Below are positions 1 to 10,665 of a stretch of 64,000 nt of DNA, one piece after another. Both the position numbers and the translations under genes were made by a program. Numbering within the stretch: the stretch's first letter is position 1; each line of letters opens with the position of its first letter. The stretch lies in the NCBI GenBank assembly GCA_014190895.1, contig BJGV01000004.1:1-64000 (forward strand). The letters are read 5' to 3'. The notes below the pieces were generated by a model, which was not told the origin of the DNA, searched no databases, and was given only the letters and a program-made list of their open reading frames with translations. Source of the stretch: Nitrosomonadaceae bacterium. GTDB lineage: Bacteria > Pseudomonadota > Gammaproteobacteria > Burkholderiales > Nitrosomonadaceae.

Positions 1-16
1 TTAAAAAAGATTTGTC

Positions 17-46
17 AGACTACATCGACACCCCATGAGCTGTCAA
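17..46 (-). promoter_or_regulatory. Weak promoter candidate reading out of the left edge
   Basis: On the minus strand TTGACA (41-46) is followed after 18 bp by TAGTCT (17-22), which matches only three of six -10 positions. It would drive a gene beyond the left edge of the window. The rest of positions 1-64 shows nothing recognisable. Confidence 0.2.
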
Positions 47-64
47 GGAAGAATTTACTTATTT

Positions 65-811
65 TTATATTGGATTATCTTCGTCTATAAATTGATGGGT
101 GATGCCAAATTTTTGTGCTATGTGTTCGCCTAATGCCTTTACACCATAACGTTCCGTAGCATGATGCCCTGCTGAAATCAGACCGACGCCACATTCACGT
201 GAAACATGCACATTTCGTTCAGAAATTTCACCGGTAATAAATACATCAACATTTAAACGAATAGCTTCATTAAAATAGCTTTCTGCCGCCCCTGTACACC
301 AAGCAATACGCCGAATTAACCCAGCCTTGTCACCAATAATTAAAGGGGTTCGCGATAATACACGTTCAATTTTTACCCCTAACTCCTCAAGAGTTATGTC
401 TCGTGATAAATGACCTAACATCGCGATATTTTGCTCCCCAAAACGCCCGCTCTCAATAAAATCTAATTGACATCCCAATTGGGCATTGTTACCTAACACT
501 GAATGGGCATCCAATGGCAGATGGTAGGCAAGCAAATTAATATTATTTTCTATTAATAGAGCGATGCGATGACGTTTCATCCCAACTACACATTCGTTTT
601 CACCTCGCCAAAAATAACCATGATGCACTAATATTAAATCTGCATTTGCTGCTACAGCAGCTTGGAGAAGATTCAAAGAGGCAGTTACGCCAGTAATTAC
701 TGTATATATTTCATTACGCCCTTCCACTTGTAGTCCATTTGGGCAATAATCATGGAAGTGAGAAACATTAAGCAATTGATCCAGATAAGATTTGAGTTCA
801 CTTAGTTTCAT
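65..811 (-). CDS. Nif3-like dinuclear metal centre protein (YbgI family)
   Basis: Soluble 248-residue protein of the Nif3/YbgI family, whose members form hexameric rings with a two-metal site; some are annotated as GTP cyclohydrolase I type 2, but the physiological reaction is not settled. Visible metal-site motifs are LVHHGYFW near residue 61, AYHLPLDAH near 94 and GHHATERYG near 216, in the family order. I chose the ATG at 811 because AAGGA lies 5 nt upstream; the in-frame TTG just before it is too close to that Shine-Dalgarno sequence. It is divergent from the DegS-like protease, with 58 bp between them. Length is normal. The family call is secure; the function is not. Confidence 0.88.
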   Translation of the reverse strand: MKLSELKSYLDQLLNVSHFHDYCPNGLQVEGRNEIYTVITGVTASLNLLQAAVAANADLILVHHGYFWRGENECVVGMKRHRIALLIENNINLLAYHLPLDAHSVLGNNAQLGCQLDFIESGRFGEQNIAMLGHLSRDITLEELGVKIERVLSRTPLIIGDKAGLIRRIAWCTGAAESYFNEAIRLNVDVFITGEISERNVHVSRECGVGLISAGHHATERYGVKALGEHIAQKFGITHQFIDEDNPI

Positions 812-869
812 CAATGTCCTTTTTGCTTTCTATTTAAAGAATTTTTAATGTCGAGATTCAATTTTTGAT

Positions 870-2063
870 ATGCATAAAATCTGGCTTATTTTCGCACAAA
901 CAGCAACCATATGTCTTGCTGTCTTATTTGTCGTTTCTACTTTGCGGCCTGAATTATTACCATGGAATATGCGCAACAGTATTGTAACTCTAAAAGAAAC
1001 CGCCCCTATTGACGCTGACGCCCATAATCATAGTAGTTTTAGCGATGCGGCTAAAATTGCTATGCCGGCAGTCGTTAATATCTTCACTAGTAAAAAAATT
1101 AAAGTATCTTCTCATCCACTACTGAATGAACCTTCCTTTCGACATTTCTTTGGTGATCATTTTGAGACTCAAACTCGACGAACATCTAGTCTTGGATCTG
1201 GTGTGATTGTCAGTCCAGAGGGATATATTTTAACTAACCACCATGTAGTAGAAGCTGCCGATGAAATTGAAATCGCACTGGCTGACGGAAGAAAAGCTAC
1301 GGCACATATTATTGGATCGGATCCAGAAACTGATCTTGCCGTTATAAAAGTAGATATGAAAGAGCTTCCAGTAGTAATCTTTGGGCAATCTAATCAGTTA
1401 AAGGTAGGAGATGTAGCATTGGCCATTGGTAATCCCTTTGGTGTAGGGCAAACAGTAACTATGGGTATTATCAGTGGGTTAGAAAGAACTCATTTAGGAA
1501 TCAACACTTTTGAAAATTTTATTCAAACTGACGCTGCCATTAACCCGGGAAATTCTGGAGGTGCATTAGTAGATGCTAATGGCAGCCTTATCGGTATTAA
1601 CACTGCTATTTATTCCCGTACCGGTGGATCGCTTGGTATCGGTTTTGCCATTCCAGTCGTCGTTGCCAAACAAATAATGGAACAGATCATTCAGACTGGC
1701 GACGTAACTCGGGGCTGGATTGGTGTAGAAGTACAAGATCTGACAAAAGAATTGGCGGAAGCGCTTAAACGCAATAATCTCAGTGGGGCCTTAATAGCGG
1801 GCGTAGTTAAGGGTGGGCCCGCAGATCAAGCTGGGATAATACCAGGGGACATACTTGTAGCAGTGGAAGACAAAGCAACTCAGAATTCATCTGTTATGCT
1901 TAATTTAATTGCGGCATTATTGCCCGGAAAAATTGCTGTTGTCACAATAGTGCGAAATCAGGTTGAAAAATCTATTCGGATTAAACCAGGAAAACGCCCA
2001 AAACCAATACTACAGGACCAACATCAAGACCAAGATCAAGAGGGGCCATATACTTTGAATTGA
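870..2063 (+). CDS. DegS/HtrA-like periplasmic serine protease
   Basis: 397-residue trypsin-like serine protease anchored in the inner membrane by one N-terminal segment (about residues 4-24) and facing the periplasm. The catalytic triad is visible as H125 (TNHHVV), D155 (DPETDLAV) and S229 (NPGNSGG), followed by one PDZ domain (about 272-370). A single PDZ domain plus an N-terminal anchor fits DegS or the betaproteobacterial Do-like proteases better than DegP. The last about 20 residues are rich in D, Q and H. No Shine-Dalgarno sequence is obvious, and the upstream ATG at 848 meets a stop after six codons, so 870 is kept. The gene converges on tatC. In this family DegS cleaves an anti-sigma factor on envelope stress; that role is inferred here. 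Confidence 0.9.
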   Translation: MHKIWLIFAQTATICLAVLFVVSTLRPELLPWNMRNSIVTLKETAPIDADAHNHSSFSDAAKIAMPAVVNIFTSKKIKVSSHPLLNEPSFRHFFGDHFETQTRRTSSLGSGVIVSPEGYILTNHHVVEAADEIEIALADGRKATAHIIGSDPETDLAVIKVDMKELPVVIFGQSNQLKVGDVALAIGNPFGVGQTVTMGIISGLERTHLGINTFENFIQTDAAINPGNSGGALVDANGSLIGINTAIYSRTGGSLGIGFAIPVVVAKQIMEQIIQTGDVTRGWIGVEVQDLTKELAEALKRNNLSGALIAGVVKGGPADQAGIIPGDILVAVEDKATQNSSVMLNLIAALLPGKIAVVTIVRNQVEKSIRIKPGKRPKPILQDQHQDQDQEGPYTLN

Positions 2064-2127
2064 ATACCTACAGGATATTAAATTACAGCTGCTATTTTCT
2101 AGATCACAGTGCTATTCACGCACTCAA

Positions 2128-2925
2128 TCATTTTTTACCGTCTTCGATCACCGTTTTCTCAAGTTGCCGCTCTACCTCAACATCACTCTCAGACTGATAA
2201 TCTGGAGTTAATTTCGATTCGCCTATAAAACCGGCTATCAATATGCCCAACTCATAGAGCAAATAGAGTGGCACTGCTAACATAAACTGAGACACCACAT
2301 CAGGCGGAGTAAATATTGCGCCTAATATAAACGCGCCAACAAGCACATAGCGACGTATTTTCCTCAACTTCTCAATTGAAATCACGCCAATTTTCACCAA
2401 AACTACTACAAACACTGGCACTTCAAAAGTGATGCCGAAAGCGATAAACATGGTCAAAACAAAATCAAGATATTTTCCAATATCCGTCATAACCACAACA
2501 CCTTCCGGTGCAAAGTGTGTAATAAAATCAAATACAGTGGGTAACACAACAAAGAAAGAGAATGCTATGCCGCAAATAAACAAGATGCTACTAGCAAGTA
2601 TTAACGGTAGTACTAGACGTTTCTCGTGAGAATAGAGGCCAGGAGCAACAAATGCCCATATTTGATGAAGCGTATGGGGCAATGTCACAATAAAAGCAGT
2701 CATCATTGCAATTTTCATTGGCACAAAGAATGGCGTAATGACCTCGGTAGCAATCATTTTCCCACTTTGTGGAAGCTTCTCCAATAAGGGTTGGGCTAAC
2801 AATGTATATAGTTCACGTGCATAAAAAGCACAAGGAATAAAACCAAGTATAAGTACAATGAATATGTACACTATCCTCATGCGCAATTCTGTTAAATGAG
2901 AAATGAATGTATATTTAGTGCTCAT
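2128..2925 (-). CDS. tatC: Sec-independent translocase subunit TatC
   Basis: 265-residue polytopic inner-membrane protein with six predicted membrane segments, the receptor core of the twin-arginine translocase that exports folded proteins. The conserved N-terminal motif FISHLTELRMR (about residues 8-18) and the proline-rich first periplasmic loop are present. A charged C-terminal tail (about 240-265) runs somewhat longer than in E. coli. It is the last gene of the his-tat block, but 128 bp separate it from tatB, much more than elsewhere in the cluster, so part of its expression may be independent. No strong Shine-Dalgarno sequence precedes the ATG. Confidence 0.95.
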   Translation of the reverse strand: MSTKYTFISHLTELRMRIVYIFIVLILGFIPCAFYARELYTLLAQPLLEKLPQSGKMIATEVITPFFVPMKIAMMTAFIVTLPHTLHQIWAFVAPGLYSHEKRLVLPLILASSILFICGIAFSFFVVLPTVFDFITHFAPEGVVVMTDIGKYLDFVLTMFIAFGITFEVPVFVVVLVKIGVISIEKLRKIRRYVLVGAFILGAIFTPPDVVSQFMLAVPLYLLYELGILIAGFIGESKLTPDYQSESDVEVERQLEKTVIEDGKK

Positions 2926-3053
2926 AGTATCGTAAAGTAAGACTAGTTAATCAAACTACAGGTATTATGTATTGGCACGTATTGACAAACATAGGTAACG
3001 TTCTTGACAACAGGGTTATATTCTTACTTTCTAGTCATGTAGCGTTATCTCCG

Positions 3054-3428
3054 CTAATTGAATGTTGATGATTTAATTGAAGGGACAGGAGACTTCGTTG
3101 AAGGAGCCTCTTTTTTCGCGATCTCAGATTGGGATACAGAGCTTATCGCGGTGGACGCTGTGTCCGCTGTTCCTTGGAACTGATTTATTTCTTTTTGTGC
3201 AGAAACTTCAATGGCATCAGCGGTTTCCTTCATTGAAGCGCCTAACTTCTTCAATTCTTCCATTTCCATTTCTTGCTGAATGTCATTCTTGATATCGTTC
3301 GCATAACGTCGTGCGCGTCCAGATAAATGCCCAAGAGTACGCGCCACTTTAGGTAATTGCTCTGGGCCTATTACAATTAATGCCACAATCCCAATGACTA
3401 CCATTTCCGTGAAACCGATATCAAACAT
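3054..3428 (-). CDS. tatB: Sec-independent translocase subunit TatB
   Basis: 124 residues: a short N-terminal membrane helix (about 3-21, opening MFDIGFTEM, with the conserved glutamate), a hinge around GPEQLPKVAR, an amphipathic helix and a long polar, serine/lysine-rich tail. This is the TatB arrangement; TatB passes Tat substrates from TatC to the TatA pore. Its position between tatA and tatC supports the call over a second TatA, as does the motif IGPEQLP. Confidence 0.93.
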   Translation of the reverse strand: MFDIGFTEMVVIGIVALIVIGPEQLPKVARTLGHLSGRARRYANDIKNDIQQEMEMEELKKLGASMKETADAIEVSAQKEINQFQGTADTASTAISSVSQSEIAKKEAPSTKSPVPSIKSSTFN

Positions 3429-3479
3429 TTGTCAAATGTACTAACTCACCATTCACTTTTTTTCTCGCCATAGTTTTAT

Positions 3480-3695
3480 TTACATCTTTTCTTTAATCTC
3501 GTCTTCGATAATCTGACTGTCGACTTTCTGAGACAAGGGAGATGTACCATCTTTATTCTGATCCTTCACACCCTCTTTAAATCCTTTCACAGCACCGCCT
3601 AAATCTCCACCAATATTACGAAGTTTCTTGGTACCAAATACTAAAATAACAATCACCAAAACAATAATCCAATGCCAGATACTGAATGAACCCAT
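3480..3695 (-). CDS. tatA: Sec-independent translocase subunit TatA
   Basis: 71-residue pore-forming Tat subunit: an N-terminal membrane helix ([20 protein letters not shown]), the [10 protein letters not shown] hinge, then an amphipathic helix with [10 protein letters not shown] and an acidic tail. AGGGAGA a few bases upstream of the ATG is a good ribosome binding site. It lies 11 bp after the HIT gene and is transcribed in the order hisI-hisE-HIT-tatA-tatB-tatC. Confidence 0.95.
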   Translation of the reverse strand: MGSFSIWHWIIVLVIVILVFGTKKLRNIGGDLGGAVKGFKEGVKDQNKDGTSPLSQKVDSQIIEDEIKEKM

Positions 3696-3706
3696 TATTT
3701 TCTCCC

Positions 3707-4063
3707 TTAATTTGGCCGATGAATCATGGCAGGCAGACGTTCTTTTCCGCCCCCAATAATATGAATATGTAAATGGTCAACCTCTTGCCCTCCCACATAC
3801 CCCGTATTAATAATAGTTCTAAAGCCATCTGCACAACCCTCTTTCTTTGCTAATCTAGGAACAAGTACCATAATTTTACCTAGCAATGTATGATGTTTTT
3901 CTTCAATCTCAGCTAGCGAAATAATATGCAACTTAGGTATTAGCAGTAGATGTACGGGCGCTATGGGATTGATATCATAGAAAGCAAAAATATCGGCATC
4001 TTCATAAACTCCTGTACTGGGAATATCTTTTCTAATGATTCGACAAAAAATGCACTCTCTCAT
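3707..4063 (-). CDS. HIT family (HinT-like) nucleotide hydrolase
   Basis: 118-residue histidine-triad protein. The signature [11 protein letters not shown] (about residues 95-105) supplies the catalytic HxHxH, and CxxC at the N-terminus (CIFCRI) resembles the zinc-binding group seen in many HinT proteins. HinT enzymes hydrolyse AMP-lysine and adenosine phosphoramidates; the cellular substrate is unknown. The start overlaps the hisE stop by 4 bp, indicating translational coupling, and the gene sits in the usual betaproteobacterial place between hisE and tatA. Confidence 0.92.
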   Translation of the reverse strand: MRECIFCRIIRKDIPSTGVYEDADIFAFYDINPIAPVHLLLIPKLHIISLAEIEEKHHTLLGKIMVLVPRLAKKEGCADGFRTIINTGYVGGQEVDHLHIHIIGGGKERLPAMIHRPN

Positions 4064-4392
4064 TTCTCGGTTATTTTCCGTGACATCTTCTCTTCTATTC
4101 CAGACACACCCTCGCGTCGCTGTAATTCATTAAAAACATCATCTAAACGCAAATCATGGTGCACAAGAAGAACTAGACAATGAAACCAGAGATCAGCCAT
4201 TTCATTGGTAATATGCAACTTCTCGCCATCCTTTGAAGCTAATAAAAGCTCTGCCGCTTCTTCTGCCACTTTTTTAAGTATCCCATCCTGTCCACTATGC
4301 AACAATTTAGCGACATAAGAGATATTAGGATCAGAATTTTTACGCGCTTCAATAGTTTCTGCCAAACGGGAGAGAATTAATGTATCTATCAT
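4060..4392 (-). CDS. hisE: Phosphoribosyl-ATP pyrophosphatase HisE
   Basis: 110-residue all-alpha MazG-like pyrophosphatase converting PR-ATP to PR-AMP, the second step of histidine synthesis. The metal-binding signature [12 protein letters not shown] (about residues 40-51) followed by NEMADLWFH is clear. It is separate from hisI, as usual in betaproteobacteria, and not fused as in E. coli. It overlaps hisI upstream and the HIT gene downstream by 4 bp each. Confidence 0.95.
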   Translation of the reverse strand: MIDTLILSRLAETIEARKNSDPNISYVAKLLHSGQDGILKKVAEEAAELLLASKDGEKLHITNEMADLWFHCLVLLVHHDLRLDDVFNELQRREGVSGIEEKMSRKITEK

Positions 4393-4778
4393 TTCTTGTA
4401 AATTTCCGTGAGATCTTTAATGACTGGTGCAATTACCAACCACCGGTCATTCTCTAATTTATTAAAAAAACAGCTCTGTCTACCAGTATGACAGGCAACG
4501 CCACCAATTTGCTCTACTGTAAGCAATAAACAATCTTCATCACAGTCTAAATGAATAGATTTGATCTTTTGAATATGGCCAGATTCCTCTCCTTTTCGCC
4601 ACAATCTCTTACGAGATCTTGACCAATAAACGGCTTCACCGCTAGTGACGGTAGCTATTAATGCCTTGCGATTCATCCAGGCAACCATAAGGATTACATT
4701 ACTAGAGTAATCTTGAGTCACAACCGGCACCAATCCGCCTTTAGGCCAGTTTACTGCGTTAATCCAATTGTTCATCAT
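4389..4778 (-). CDS. hisI: Phosphoribosyl-AMP cyclohydrolase HisI
   Basis: 129-residue zinc enzyme opening the adenine ring of PR-AMP, the third step of histidine synthesis. Motifs seen are [23 protein letters not shown], and the zinc/metal cysteines in DCDEDCLLL and [10 protein letters not shown]. Two adjacent ATG codons (4778 and 4775) are possible starts with no Shine-Dalgarno sequence to choose between them. It overlaps hisE by 4 bp and follows hisF after 44 bp. Confidence 0.95.
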   Translation of the reverse strand: MMNNWINAVNWPKGGLVPVVTQDYSSNVILMVAWMNRKALIATVTSGEAVYWSRSRKRLWRKGEESGHIQKIKSIHLDCDEDCLLLTVEQIGGVACHTGRQSCFFNKLENDRWLVIAPVIKDLTEIYKK

Positions 4779-4822
4779 GGATTCTTAATTTCAGTTTAGA
4801 TGTCTTAGATTCAATTCTATCA

Positions 4823-5599
4823 TTACAATCGCACCTCAATACCATGTTGCGTCATATACTCCTTAGCTTGGCGTACAGTATACTCACCATAATGAAAGAT
4901 ACTCGCAGCTAACACCGCATCAGCCTGTCCTTGCAAGATTCCTTCTACGAGATGATCTAAATTACCCACTCCCCCGCTAGCAATGACCGGTATATCTATT
5001 GCCTCCGATACTGCGCGAATTAATGATAAGTTGAAACCGTCACGAGTACCATCCTTATCCATGCTAGTTAGAAGTATCTCACCCGCACCAAATAGTGCCA
5101 TTTTTTTCGCCCACTCAACTGCATCTAAACCAGTAGCTCTGCGTCCACCATGAGTAAAAACCTCCCAATGCACAGAATTCGTACTTGTATCATGCACCTG
5201 TCTAGCATCTATCGCTACAACAATACACTGTTCTCCGTAACAAGCTGCCGCATCTGCCACCAGTTGAGGATTTAGTACCGCTGCGGTATTGATACTCACC
5301 TTGTCAGCGCCAGCATTCAAAAGTCTTCGCACATCCGCAACCTGTCTAACTCCACCACCAACGGTTAATGGAATAAAAACCTGAGTTGCAACTTCCTCAA
5401 TAATGTGCAAAATTAAATCACGGTCATCAGAGCTAGCAGTAATATCGAGAAAAGTTAATTCATCGGCCCCCTGCTCGTCATAACGACGTGATATTTCTAC
5501 AGGATCACCAGCGTCTCGAAGTTTAATGAAGTTTACGCCTTTAACTACGCGGCCATTTGTTACATCTAGACAAGGTATGATACGTTTGGCAAGACCCAT
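4823..5599 (-). CDS. hisF: Imidazole glycerol phosphate synthase cyclase subunit HisF
   Basis: 258-residue (beta/alpha)8 barrel that, with HisH, turns PRFAR and ammonia into imidazole glycerol phosphate and AICAR. The catalytic aspartates are in [12 protein letters not shown] (D12) and AIDARQ; phosphate-binding glycines are in GGGVR and ASGGVG. Full length. AICAR made here feeds back into purine synthesis, which links to the purEK-purC region. 148 bp without a recognisable feature separate it from hisA. Confidence 0.96.
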   Translation of the reverse strand: MGLAKRIIPCLDVTNGRVVKGVNFIKLRDAGDPVEISRRYDEQGADELTFLDITASSDDRDLILHIIEEVATQVFIPLTVGGGVRQVADVRRLLNAGADKVSINTAAVLNPQLVADAAACYGEQCIVVAIDARQVHDTSTNSVHWEVFTHGGRRATGLDAVEWAKKMALFGAGEILLTSMDKDGTRDGFNLSLIRAVSEAIDIPVIASGGVGNLDHLVEGILQGQADAVLAASIFHYGEYTVRQAKEYMTQHGIEVRL

Positions 5600-5747
5600 A
5601 GGGAAACTAGAAACCTTTAACTAAAAGATATAAACATAGAGACGTGGAAAGAAAAACAGGTGATGTGAATTATCTCATTTAACTTAAAAATATCCCGTAA
5701 AGAAATCTAATAGAGAACTCCTTAGAGAAGAAATTCATTCTTATTTT

Positions 5748-6494
5748 TTACATCTTGAGATCAAAATTATCTGCCAATAATTGCGCCTCTTTAAAATTCA
5801 ATGATCCCTCGTAAATAGCTCGCCCAGTAATAGCACCTATAATTCCCTCGAATTCCACTGCACACAATGCCTTAACATCATCAAGACTGGCAATACCACC
5901 GCTAGCGATAACTGGGATGGTAAGCACCTCAGCTAACTCTACAGTCGCCTCAATGTTGACACCATTTAACATGCCGTCACGACCAATATCAGTGTAAATA
6001 ATTGCTTCTACTCCGTAGTCTTCTAATTTCTTTGCTAGATCAATCACATCATAATCTGTAACCTGAGACCATCCATCAGTGGCAACTTTCCCACCCTTTG
6101 CATCCAATCCTACCATGATACAACCAGGAAATGCACAGCAGGCATCACGCAAAAATTTTGGTGTCTTGACCGCAGCAGTGCCAATAATCACATAGGTAAT
6201 TCCGTTATCTAAATAGCGCTCTATGGTTTTAAGGTCGCGGACACCCCCACCTAGCTGAATAGGAATTTTATTATCAATAGCTTTCACAATGCTACGAATT
6301 GCCAGCTCATTTTTTGGTTTACCGGCAAACGCTCCGTTCAAATCTACTAGATGCAGACGCCGAGCACCATTATCTAGCCAATGCTTGGCCATGGTACCGG
6401 GATTCTCTGAGAATACCGTGACGTTTTCCATGTTACCTTGTTTAAGCCTGACGCACTGCCCGTCTTTTAGGTCTATTGCTGGGATAATAAGCAT
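5748..6494 (-). CDS. hisA: ProFAR isomerase HisA
   Basis: 248-residue (beta/alpha)8 barrel, 1-(5-phosphoribosyl)-5-[(5-phosphoribosylamino)methylideneamino]imidazole-4-carboxamide isomerase. [14 protein letters not shown] holds the first catalytic aspartate, [14 protein letters not shown] the second, and GGGVRD and ASGGI are phosphate loops. Start and length are normal. It lies between hisH and hisF, the standard proteobacterial order. Confidence 0.96.
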   Translation of the reverse strand: MLIIPAIDLKDGQCVRLKQGNMENVTVFSENPGTMAKHWLDNGARRLHLVDLNGAFAGKPKNELAIRSIVKAIDNKIPIQLGGGVRDLKTIERYLDNGITYVIIGTAAVKTPKFLRDACCAFPGCIMVGLDAKGGKVATDGWSQVTDYDVIDLAKKLEDYGVEAIIYTDIGRDGMLNGVNIEATVELAEVLTIPVIASGGIASLDDVKALCAVEFEGIIGAITGRAIYEGSLNFKEAQLLADNFDLKM

Positions 6495-6572
6495 CTTAAA
6501 TCAGGTTCAATAATTGAGATAAATTTATAGAATAAGAAATTGCGCGCAGCGTGGCTGAATGAATTTCTCCGG

Positions 6573-7214
6573 TTAATTTGGCTCCCAATGCACAAAATTA
6601 TTTAGTAATGTTAGTCCTGCTGCTTGACTTTTCTCTGGATGAAATTGAACAGCAAAAATGTTATCTTTTGCCACTGCACAAACGAATGGAAAAGAGTAGT
6701 AGCTATATGCTGTTATCGCCTCCAAATTCGCAGCCTCGACAAAATAACTATGCACAAAATAAAAACGCGTGTCATTAGCGATATCTGCCCACATTGGATG
6801 TTCGGTGGCTTGATGGACTTGATTCCATCCCATATGCGGCACTTTAAGTTTTCTCCCACTGTCATCTTTCATTGTCAAAGCAGGAAATCGCGTTACCTTA
6901 CCAGACATAATTCCCAGGCCTGATACGTTACCCTCTTCACTCATCTCAAACAACATTTGGAGGCCGATACAGATGCCAAGAAACGGCTTATTAGCGGCAG
7001 CTTCCATAACCGCGCTACGTAATCCGCGCACATCTAACTCGCGTATACAATTAGGCATAGCACCTTGACCTGGAAACACTACGCGCGCAGCCTTTCTTAC
7101 CACAGCCGGATCACTGGTAATCACGACAGAAGCATTAGGGGCTACGTGCTCCAGAGCTTTTGACACTGAGTGCAAGTTACCCATACCATAATCAACAATT
7201 GCAATATCAGTCAT
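6573..7214 (-). CDS. hisH: Imidazole glycerol phosphate synthase glutamine amidotransferase HisH
   Basis: 213-residue class I glutamine amidotransferase supplying ammonia to HisF. The nucleophile cysteine is in GICIGLQMLFE (about residue 82) and the His-Glu pair in VQFHPEKSQ (about 191-199). The N-terminal VDYGMGNLHSV motif is typical. It follows hisB after 21 bp. Confidence 0.96.
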   Translation of the reverse strand: MTDIAIVDYGMGNLHSVSKALEHVAPNASVVITSDPAVVRKAARVVFPGQGAMPNCIRELDVRGLRSAVMEAAANKPFLGICIGLQMLFEMSEEGNVSGLGIMSGKVTRFPALTMKDDSGRKLKVPHMGWNQVHQATEHPMWADIANDTRFYFVHSYFVEAANLEAITAYSYYSFPFVCAVAKDNIFAVQFHPEKSQAAGLTLLNNFVHWEPN

Positions 7215-7235
7215 GCCGCAGAAAAATAAAAGTGC

Positions 7236-7829
7236 CTAAGCTGTTAAAGAGCCTTTGGTAGATGGGATAAGATTAGTCGCACGATGATCAATTTCTATCG
7301 CCATACGCAGTGCTCTGCCAAATGCCTTAAATGCGGTTTCTGCCTGATGATGAGCATTATCACCCGATAAATTATCAATATGCAACGTCACCATGGCATG
7401 GTTAACAAAACCTTGAAAAAACTCGTTCACCAAATCAACGTCAAAATCACCAATGCGGGCGCGTACAAACTTGATATTAAATGCCATACCAGGACGTCCG
7501 GATAAGTCTATTACTGCTCGCGACAAAGCCTCGTCTAATGGCACATATGCATAACCATAGCGGCATAAACCCCTCTTGTCACTGATAGCTTGTGCAAATG
7601 CCTGACCTAGGGTAATGCCAATATCTTCTACAGTATGATGGGCATCGATATGCAAATCTCCCTTAGCTATAATCGTCAAATCTATCATGCCATGACGCGC
7701 AACTTGGTCCAACATATGGTCAAGAAATGGCACGCCAGTATCCAGAACCGATTTACCAGTCCCATCCAAATTAAGGCTAACGCTAATCTGAGTTTCTAAT
7801 GTATTACGAGTGATTTGTGCTTGGCGCAT
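7236..7829 (-). CDS. hisB: Imidazoleglycerol-phosphate dehydratase HisB
   Basis: 197-residue manganese-dependent dehydratase producing imidazole acetol phosphate. Metal-binding histidine motifs [10 protein letters not shown] (about 62-71) and [13 protein letters not shown] (about 158-170) are both present. It is monofunctional: the histidinol-phosphatase domain of the E. coli fusion is absent, as is normal outside enterics. 36 bp follow hisC. Confidence 0.96.
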   Translation of the reverse strand: MRQAQITRNTLETQISVSLNLDGTGKSVLDTGVPFLDHMLDQVARHGMIDLTIIAKGDLHIDAHHTVEDIGITLGQAFAQAISDKRGLCRYGYAYVPLDEALSRAVIDLSGRPGMAFNIKFVRARIGDFDVDLVNEFFQGFVNHAMVTLHIDNLSGDNAHHQAETAFKAFGRALRMAIEIDHRATNLIPSTKGSLTA

Positions 7830-7865
7830 AAAAGAAATTTAATCAAGTAAAGTAAATTAAGTAGC

Positions 7866-8939
7866 CTATATTCTAATTAGATTTTTCAGTGCTTCCAAGA
7901 ATTGTGCGTCTTCATCTGGAGTCCCTATTGTCACACGCAAACAATTTTTCAACAAAGAGTGACTCCCATCAAGATTTTTAATCAATATACCATGCTGTCT
8001 GAGTCCCTCATATACTTGATAAGCTTTATTTACGCGGAATAAAATAAAATTTGCATCAGATGGAAAAATTTCAACCCCATCCAATTGACTCAAACATTTA
8101 CTCATGACCGCTCGCTCAGCTTTAATCGCGCTGGCTTGTTGTAAAAAAATGTCGGGGTACTGTAGCACTTTTTCTGCAAGCAATTGGGTAATTACGCCTA
8201 CATTATAAGGCAAACGGAGTTTCTCTAGCTGCGTCAACCATTCTGGTCTGCCAATTAACAGCCCTAATCTTAGGCCTGCCAATCCTAATTTAGACAATGT
8301 CCGCATCAATAATAAATTAGGGTAGCATGTTAATTTATCCATGAAACTCGCATTAGCAAAAATATGGTAGGCCTCATCTATTACTACCAAACCAGGAGCG
8401 GACTCGATAACTTTTAAAACAGCTGTCTCATCAAACAAATTACCGGTTGGATTATTAGGGTATGCTATGAAGATTACCGCTGGCTGATATTCAGCAATGG
8501 CATGTAACATCACTTCTAAATCGAGAGAAAAATCAGACTTCAGCGGTATGCCCACATAATGCATGCCAGCGAAAGTAGCAATCATGCGGAACATGACAAA
8601 TGCGGGTTCAACACTCATTAACACCGCCCCCGATTTTGCTGAAGCCAAAGCAATGATTTGAATAATTTCATCCGAACCATTGCCCAACATAACATTCATT
8701 CCGCTAGGAATTATTAACGATTTTTTCAGTGCAACCTTAAGCGAACTGGCATTTGCGTCTGGATAGCGATTAATTGGTGCATCAGCTGTAATTTTAGCGA
8801 TCTCTTTGCGCAATTCTTGCGGCAAGAAATAAGGATTCTCCATTGCATCTAGCTTCACCATGCCATTTGATGGTGGTACATGGTAGGTAGTAAGCGACAG
8901 AATGTCTGGGCGTATGATTTGATTCGGTGAATTCGGCAT
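7866..8939 (-). CDS. hisC: Histidinol-phosphate aminotransferase HisC
   Basis: 357-residue PLP-dependent class I/II aminotransferase. PLP-site motifs are [23 protein letters not shown] and the Schiff-base lysine in [14 protein letters not shown] (about residue 223). It heads the visible his cluster; hisG and hisD, often immediately upstream in related bacteria, are not in this window. The gap to ctaA (8940-9073) shows no clear promoter or terminator. Confidence 0.95.
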   Translation of the reverse strand: MPNSPNQIIRPDILSLTTYHVPPSNGMVKLDAMENPYFLPQELRKEIAKITADAPINRYPDANASSLKVALKKSLIIPSGMNVMLGNGSDEIIQIIALASAKSGAVLMSVEPAFVMFRMIATFAGMHYVGIPLKSDFSLDLEVMLHAIAEYQPAVIFIAYPNNPTGNLFDETAVLKVIESAPGLVVIDEAYHIFANASFMDKLTCYPNLLLMRTLSKLGLAGLRLGLLIGRPEWLTQLEKLRLPYNVGVITQLLAEKVLQYPDIFLQQASAIKAERAVMSKCLSQLDGVEIFPSDANFILFRVNKAYQVYEGLRQHGILIKNLDGSHSLLKNCLRVTIGTPDEDAQFLEALKNLIRI

Positions 8940-9073
8940 AAGATTTATTATAAAATACGCTTATAGGGCTTATAGACTCGGGTAGATTTCAGGTTAAATT
9001 ATTAGTTGATCCATTAGAGCAACACTTTAATACTTCACACTAAAACGCGTACTCTAAAAATTCATAGTGAGTT

Positions 9074-10102
9074 TTATAGCGCGTTTCTCTCTCCGCGCAC
9101 TTTATGATTTACCCAAAGAGCGACAGTAAACAATAATAATGCACCGGCCTGATGTGCCGCTGCTAAAGGTAACGGAACCACTAATAATAAAGTGAAAATA
9201 CCTAGCGTGATCTGCATTATTAACATAGCCAGTAATAAATTACAGGCAAATCGAGTTGCTGTAGAAAATTTGGCTTTCCTCAATTTAAACCAGAAAATTG
9301 GAATCAAGATCGCTAACGTCCATGCAATCATACGGTGATTGAGTTGCACCGCCGCCATGTTATCAAAAAAATTACGATACCATGGCTCTAAGATATGTAT
9401 CTCCAACGGTATTAAACGATCATTCATTAATGGGAAAGTGTTGTAGGCTAATCCTGCTCGAATACCGGCAACAAACCCTCCCGACAAAACCATCAAAAAT
9501 ATTAATCCGACAATCACCCAAGAAAAACGATATAAGCCATGCGATTTTCTGTCTAAAGATGATCTCTCGGTGGGGAAAAGAAGCTCTAATGCCACTTGAA
9601 AAATTGCGGCATAGATGAGAAAAGCTAGTCCCAGATGAGCAGTCAGACGGTATTGACTGACACGGGGATCATCTACTAATCCGCTTTTCACCATATACCA
9701 ACCCATAAAACCTTGCAATCCACCTAGAAAAAGAATTCCAATTAATTTAAGGCCTAAAGTCCTATTAATTCTTTTCTGTATAAAAAAATATAACAAAGGA
9801 ATAAGAAATACCAATCCAATAATACGTCCCAGTAATCGATGAAAATATTCCCACCAAAAAATACCTTTAAATTCATCCAGACTCATTCCTGAATTAACTT
9901 TTTTATACTCGGGTGTTTGATGATATTTCTCAAATACCTCTTCCCAGTCACTTTGATTAAGCGGGGGAATAGTGCCGACAATTGGTTTCCATTCAACAAT
10001 GGAAAGACCAGAATGAGTTAGCCGTGTAACGCCCCCTACCACTACCATGGCAAATACCAAGGCACAACAAATTAATAACCAAGTAGCGATAGTTTTTGGC
10101 AT
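9074..10102 (-). CDS. ctaA: Heme A synthase (COX15/CtaA family)
   Basis: 342-residue inner-membrane enzyme with eight predicted membrane segments, oxidising heme O to heme A for aa3-type cytochrome oxidase. Putative heme-ligand histidines lie in [29 protein letters not shown] and [11 protein letters not shown], the expected four positions. Its presence implies an aa3 oxidase. No ctaB (heme O synthase) or oxidase subunit gene is in this window. It starts 7 bp after smpB, probably in one transcript. Confidence 0.92.
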   Translation of the reverse strand: MPKTIATWLLICCALVFAMVVVGGVTRLTHSGLSIVEWKPIVGTIPPLNQSDWEEVFEKYHQTPEYKKVNSGMSLDEFKGIFWWEYFHRLLGRIIGLVFLIPLLYFFIQKRINRTLGLKLIGILFLGGLQGFMGWYMVKSGLVDDPRVSQYRLTAHLGLAFLIYAAIFQVALELLFPTERSSLDRKSHGLYRFSWVIVGLIFLMVLSGGFVAGIRAGLAYNTFPLMNDRLIPLEIHILEPWYRNFFDNMAAVQLNHRMIAWTLAILIPIFWFKLRKAKFSTATRFACNLLLAMLIMQITLGIFTLLLVVPLPLAAAHQAGALLLFTVALWVNHKVRGERNAL

Positions 10103-10109
10103 TAGGATT

Positions 10110-10559
10110 TTATGAATTTTTCATTCGTATCAAACGTTGTTTATCGCGCTCCCACTCTTTCTGCTTCTCAGACTCACGCTTGTCGTGTTGTTTTTTACCT
10201 TTAGCCAAACCGATCTCAAGCTTAATTTTGCTGGCCTTATAATGCATGTCTAACGGAACTAAAGTGTAACCAGCTCGCTCCGCTTTGCCAATAAGCCTTT
10301 GTATCTCTTCATAATGCAATAACAGTTTGCGAGTGCGCACTGGATTTGGATCAACATGGGTAGATGCATTTAATAATGGACTGATGTGACAGCCAATCAG
10401 AAAAAGTGCGCCGCTACGAACAATAACATAAGCTTCCTTTAATTGTACTCGTCCGGATCGAATCGCCTTAACTTCCCATCCCTCTAGAATCAGTCCCGTC
10501 TCATATCTTTCCTCGATAAAATAATCGTGGAAGGCTTTTTTATTTTGAACAATACTCAT
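10110..10559 (-). CDS. smpB: SsrA-binding protein SmpB
   Basis: 149-residue tmRNA-binding protein needed for trans-translation of stalled ribosomes. The conserved core [18 protein letters not shown] near the start, [16 protein letters not shown], and the basic C-terminal tail ([14 protein letters not shown]) are all present. It is divergent from ratA. The tmRNA gene itself is not in the window. Confidence 0.96.
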   Translation of the reverse strand: MSIVQNKKAFHDYFIEERYETGLILEGWEVKAIRSGRVQLKEAYVIVRSGALFLIGCHISPLLNASTHVDPNPVRTRKLLLHYEEIQRLIGKAERAGYTLVPLDMHYKASKIKLEIGLAKGKKQHDKRESEKQKEWERDKQRLIRMKNS

Positions 10560-10665
10560 GTAGAAAGATGAAAACGAGTGAATTTTATGCTAATTTCGTG
10601 TATTTTATCAGTTTTTAAGCGTCATTACTTTCTGAGAGCTTTCTAAGAAAAATTTTAAGAACAGG

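Noticed and set aside
2980..3020. Two TTGACA boxes between tatC and tatB on the plus strand
   Set aside because: No -10 at proper spacing, and there is no plus-strand gene downstream for them to serve.
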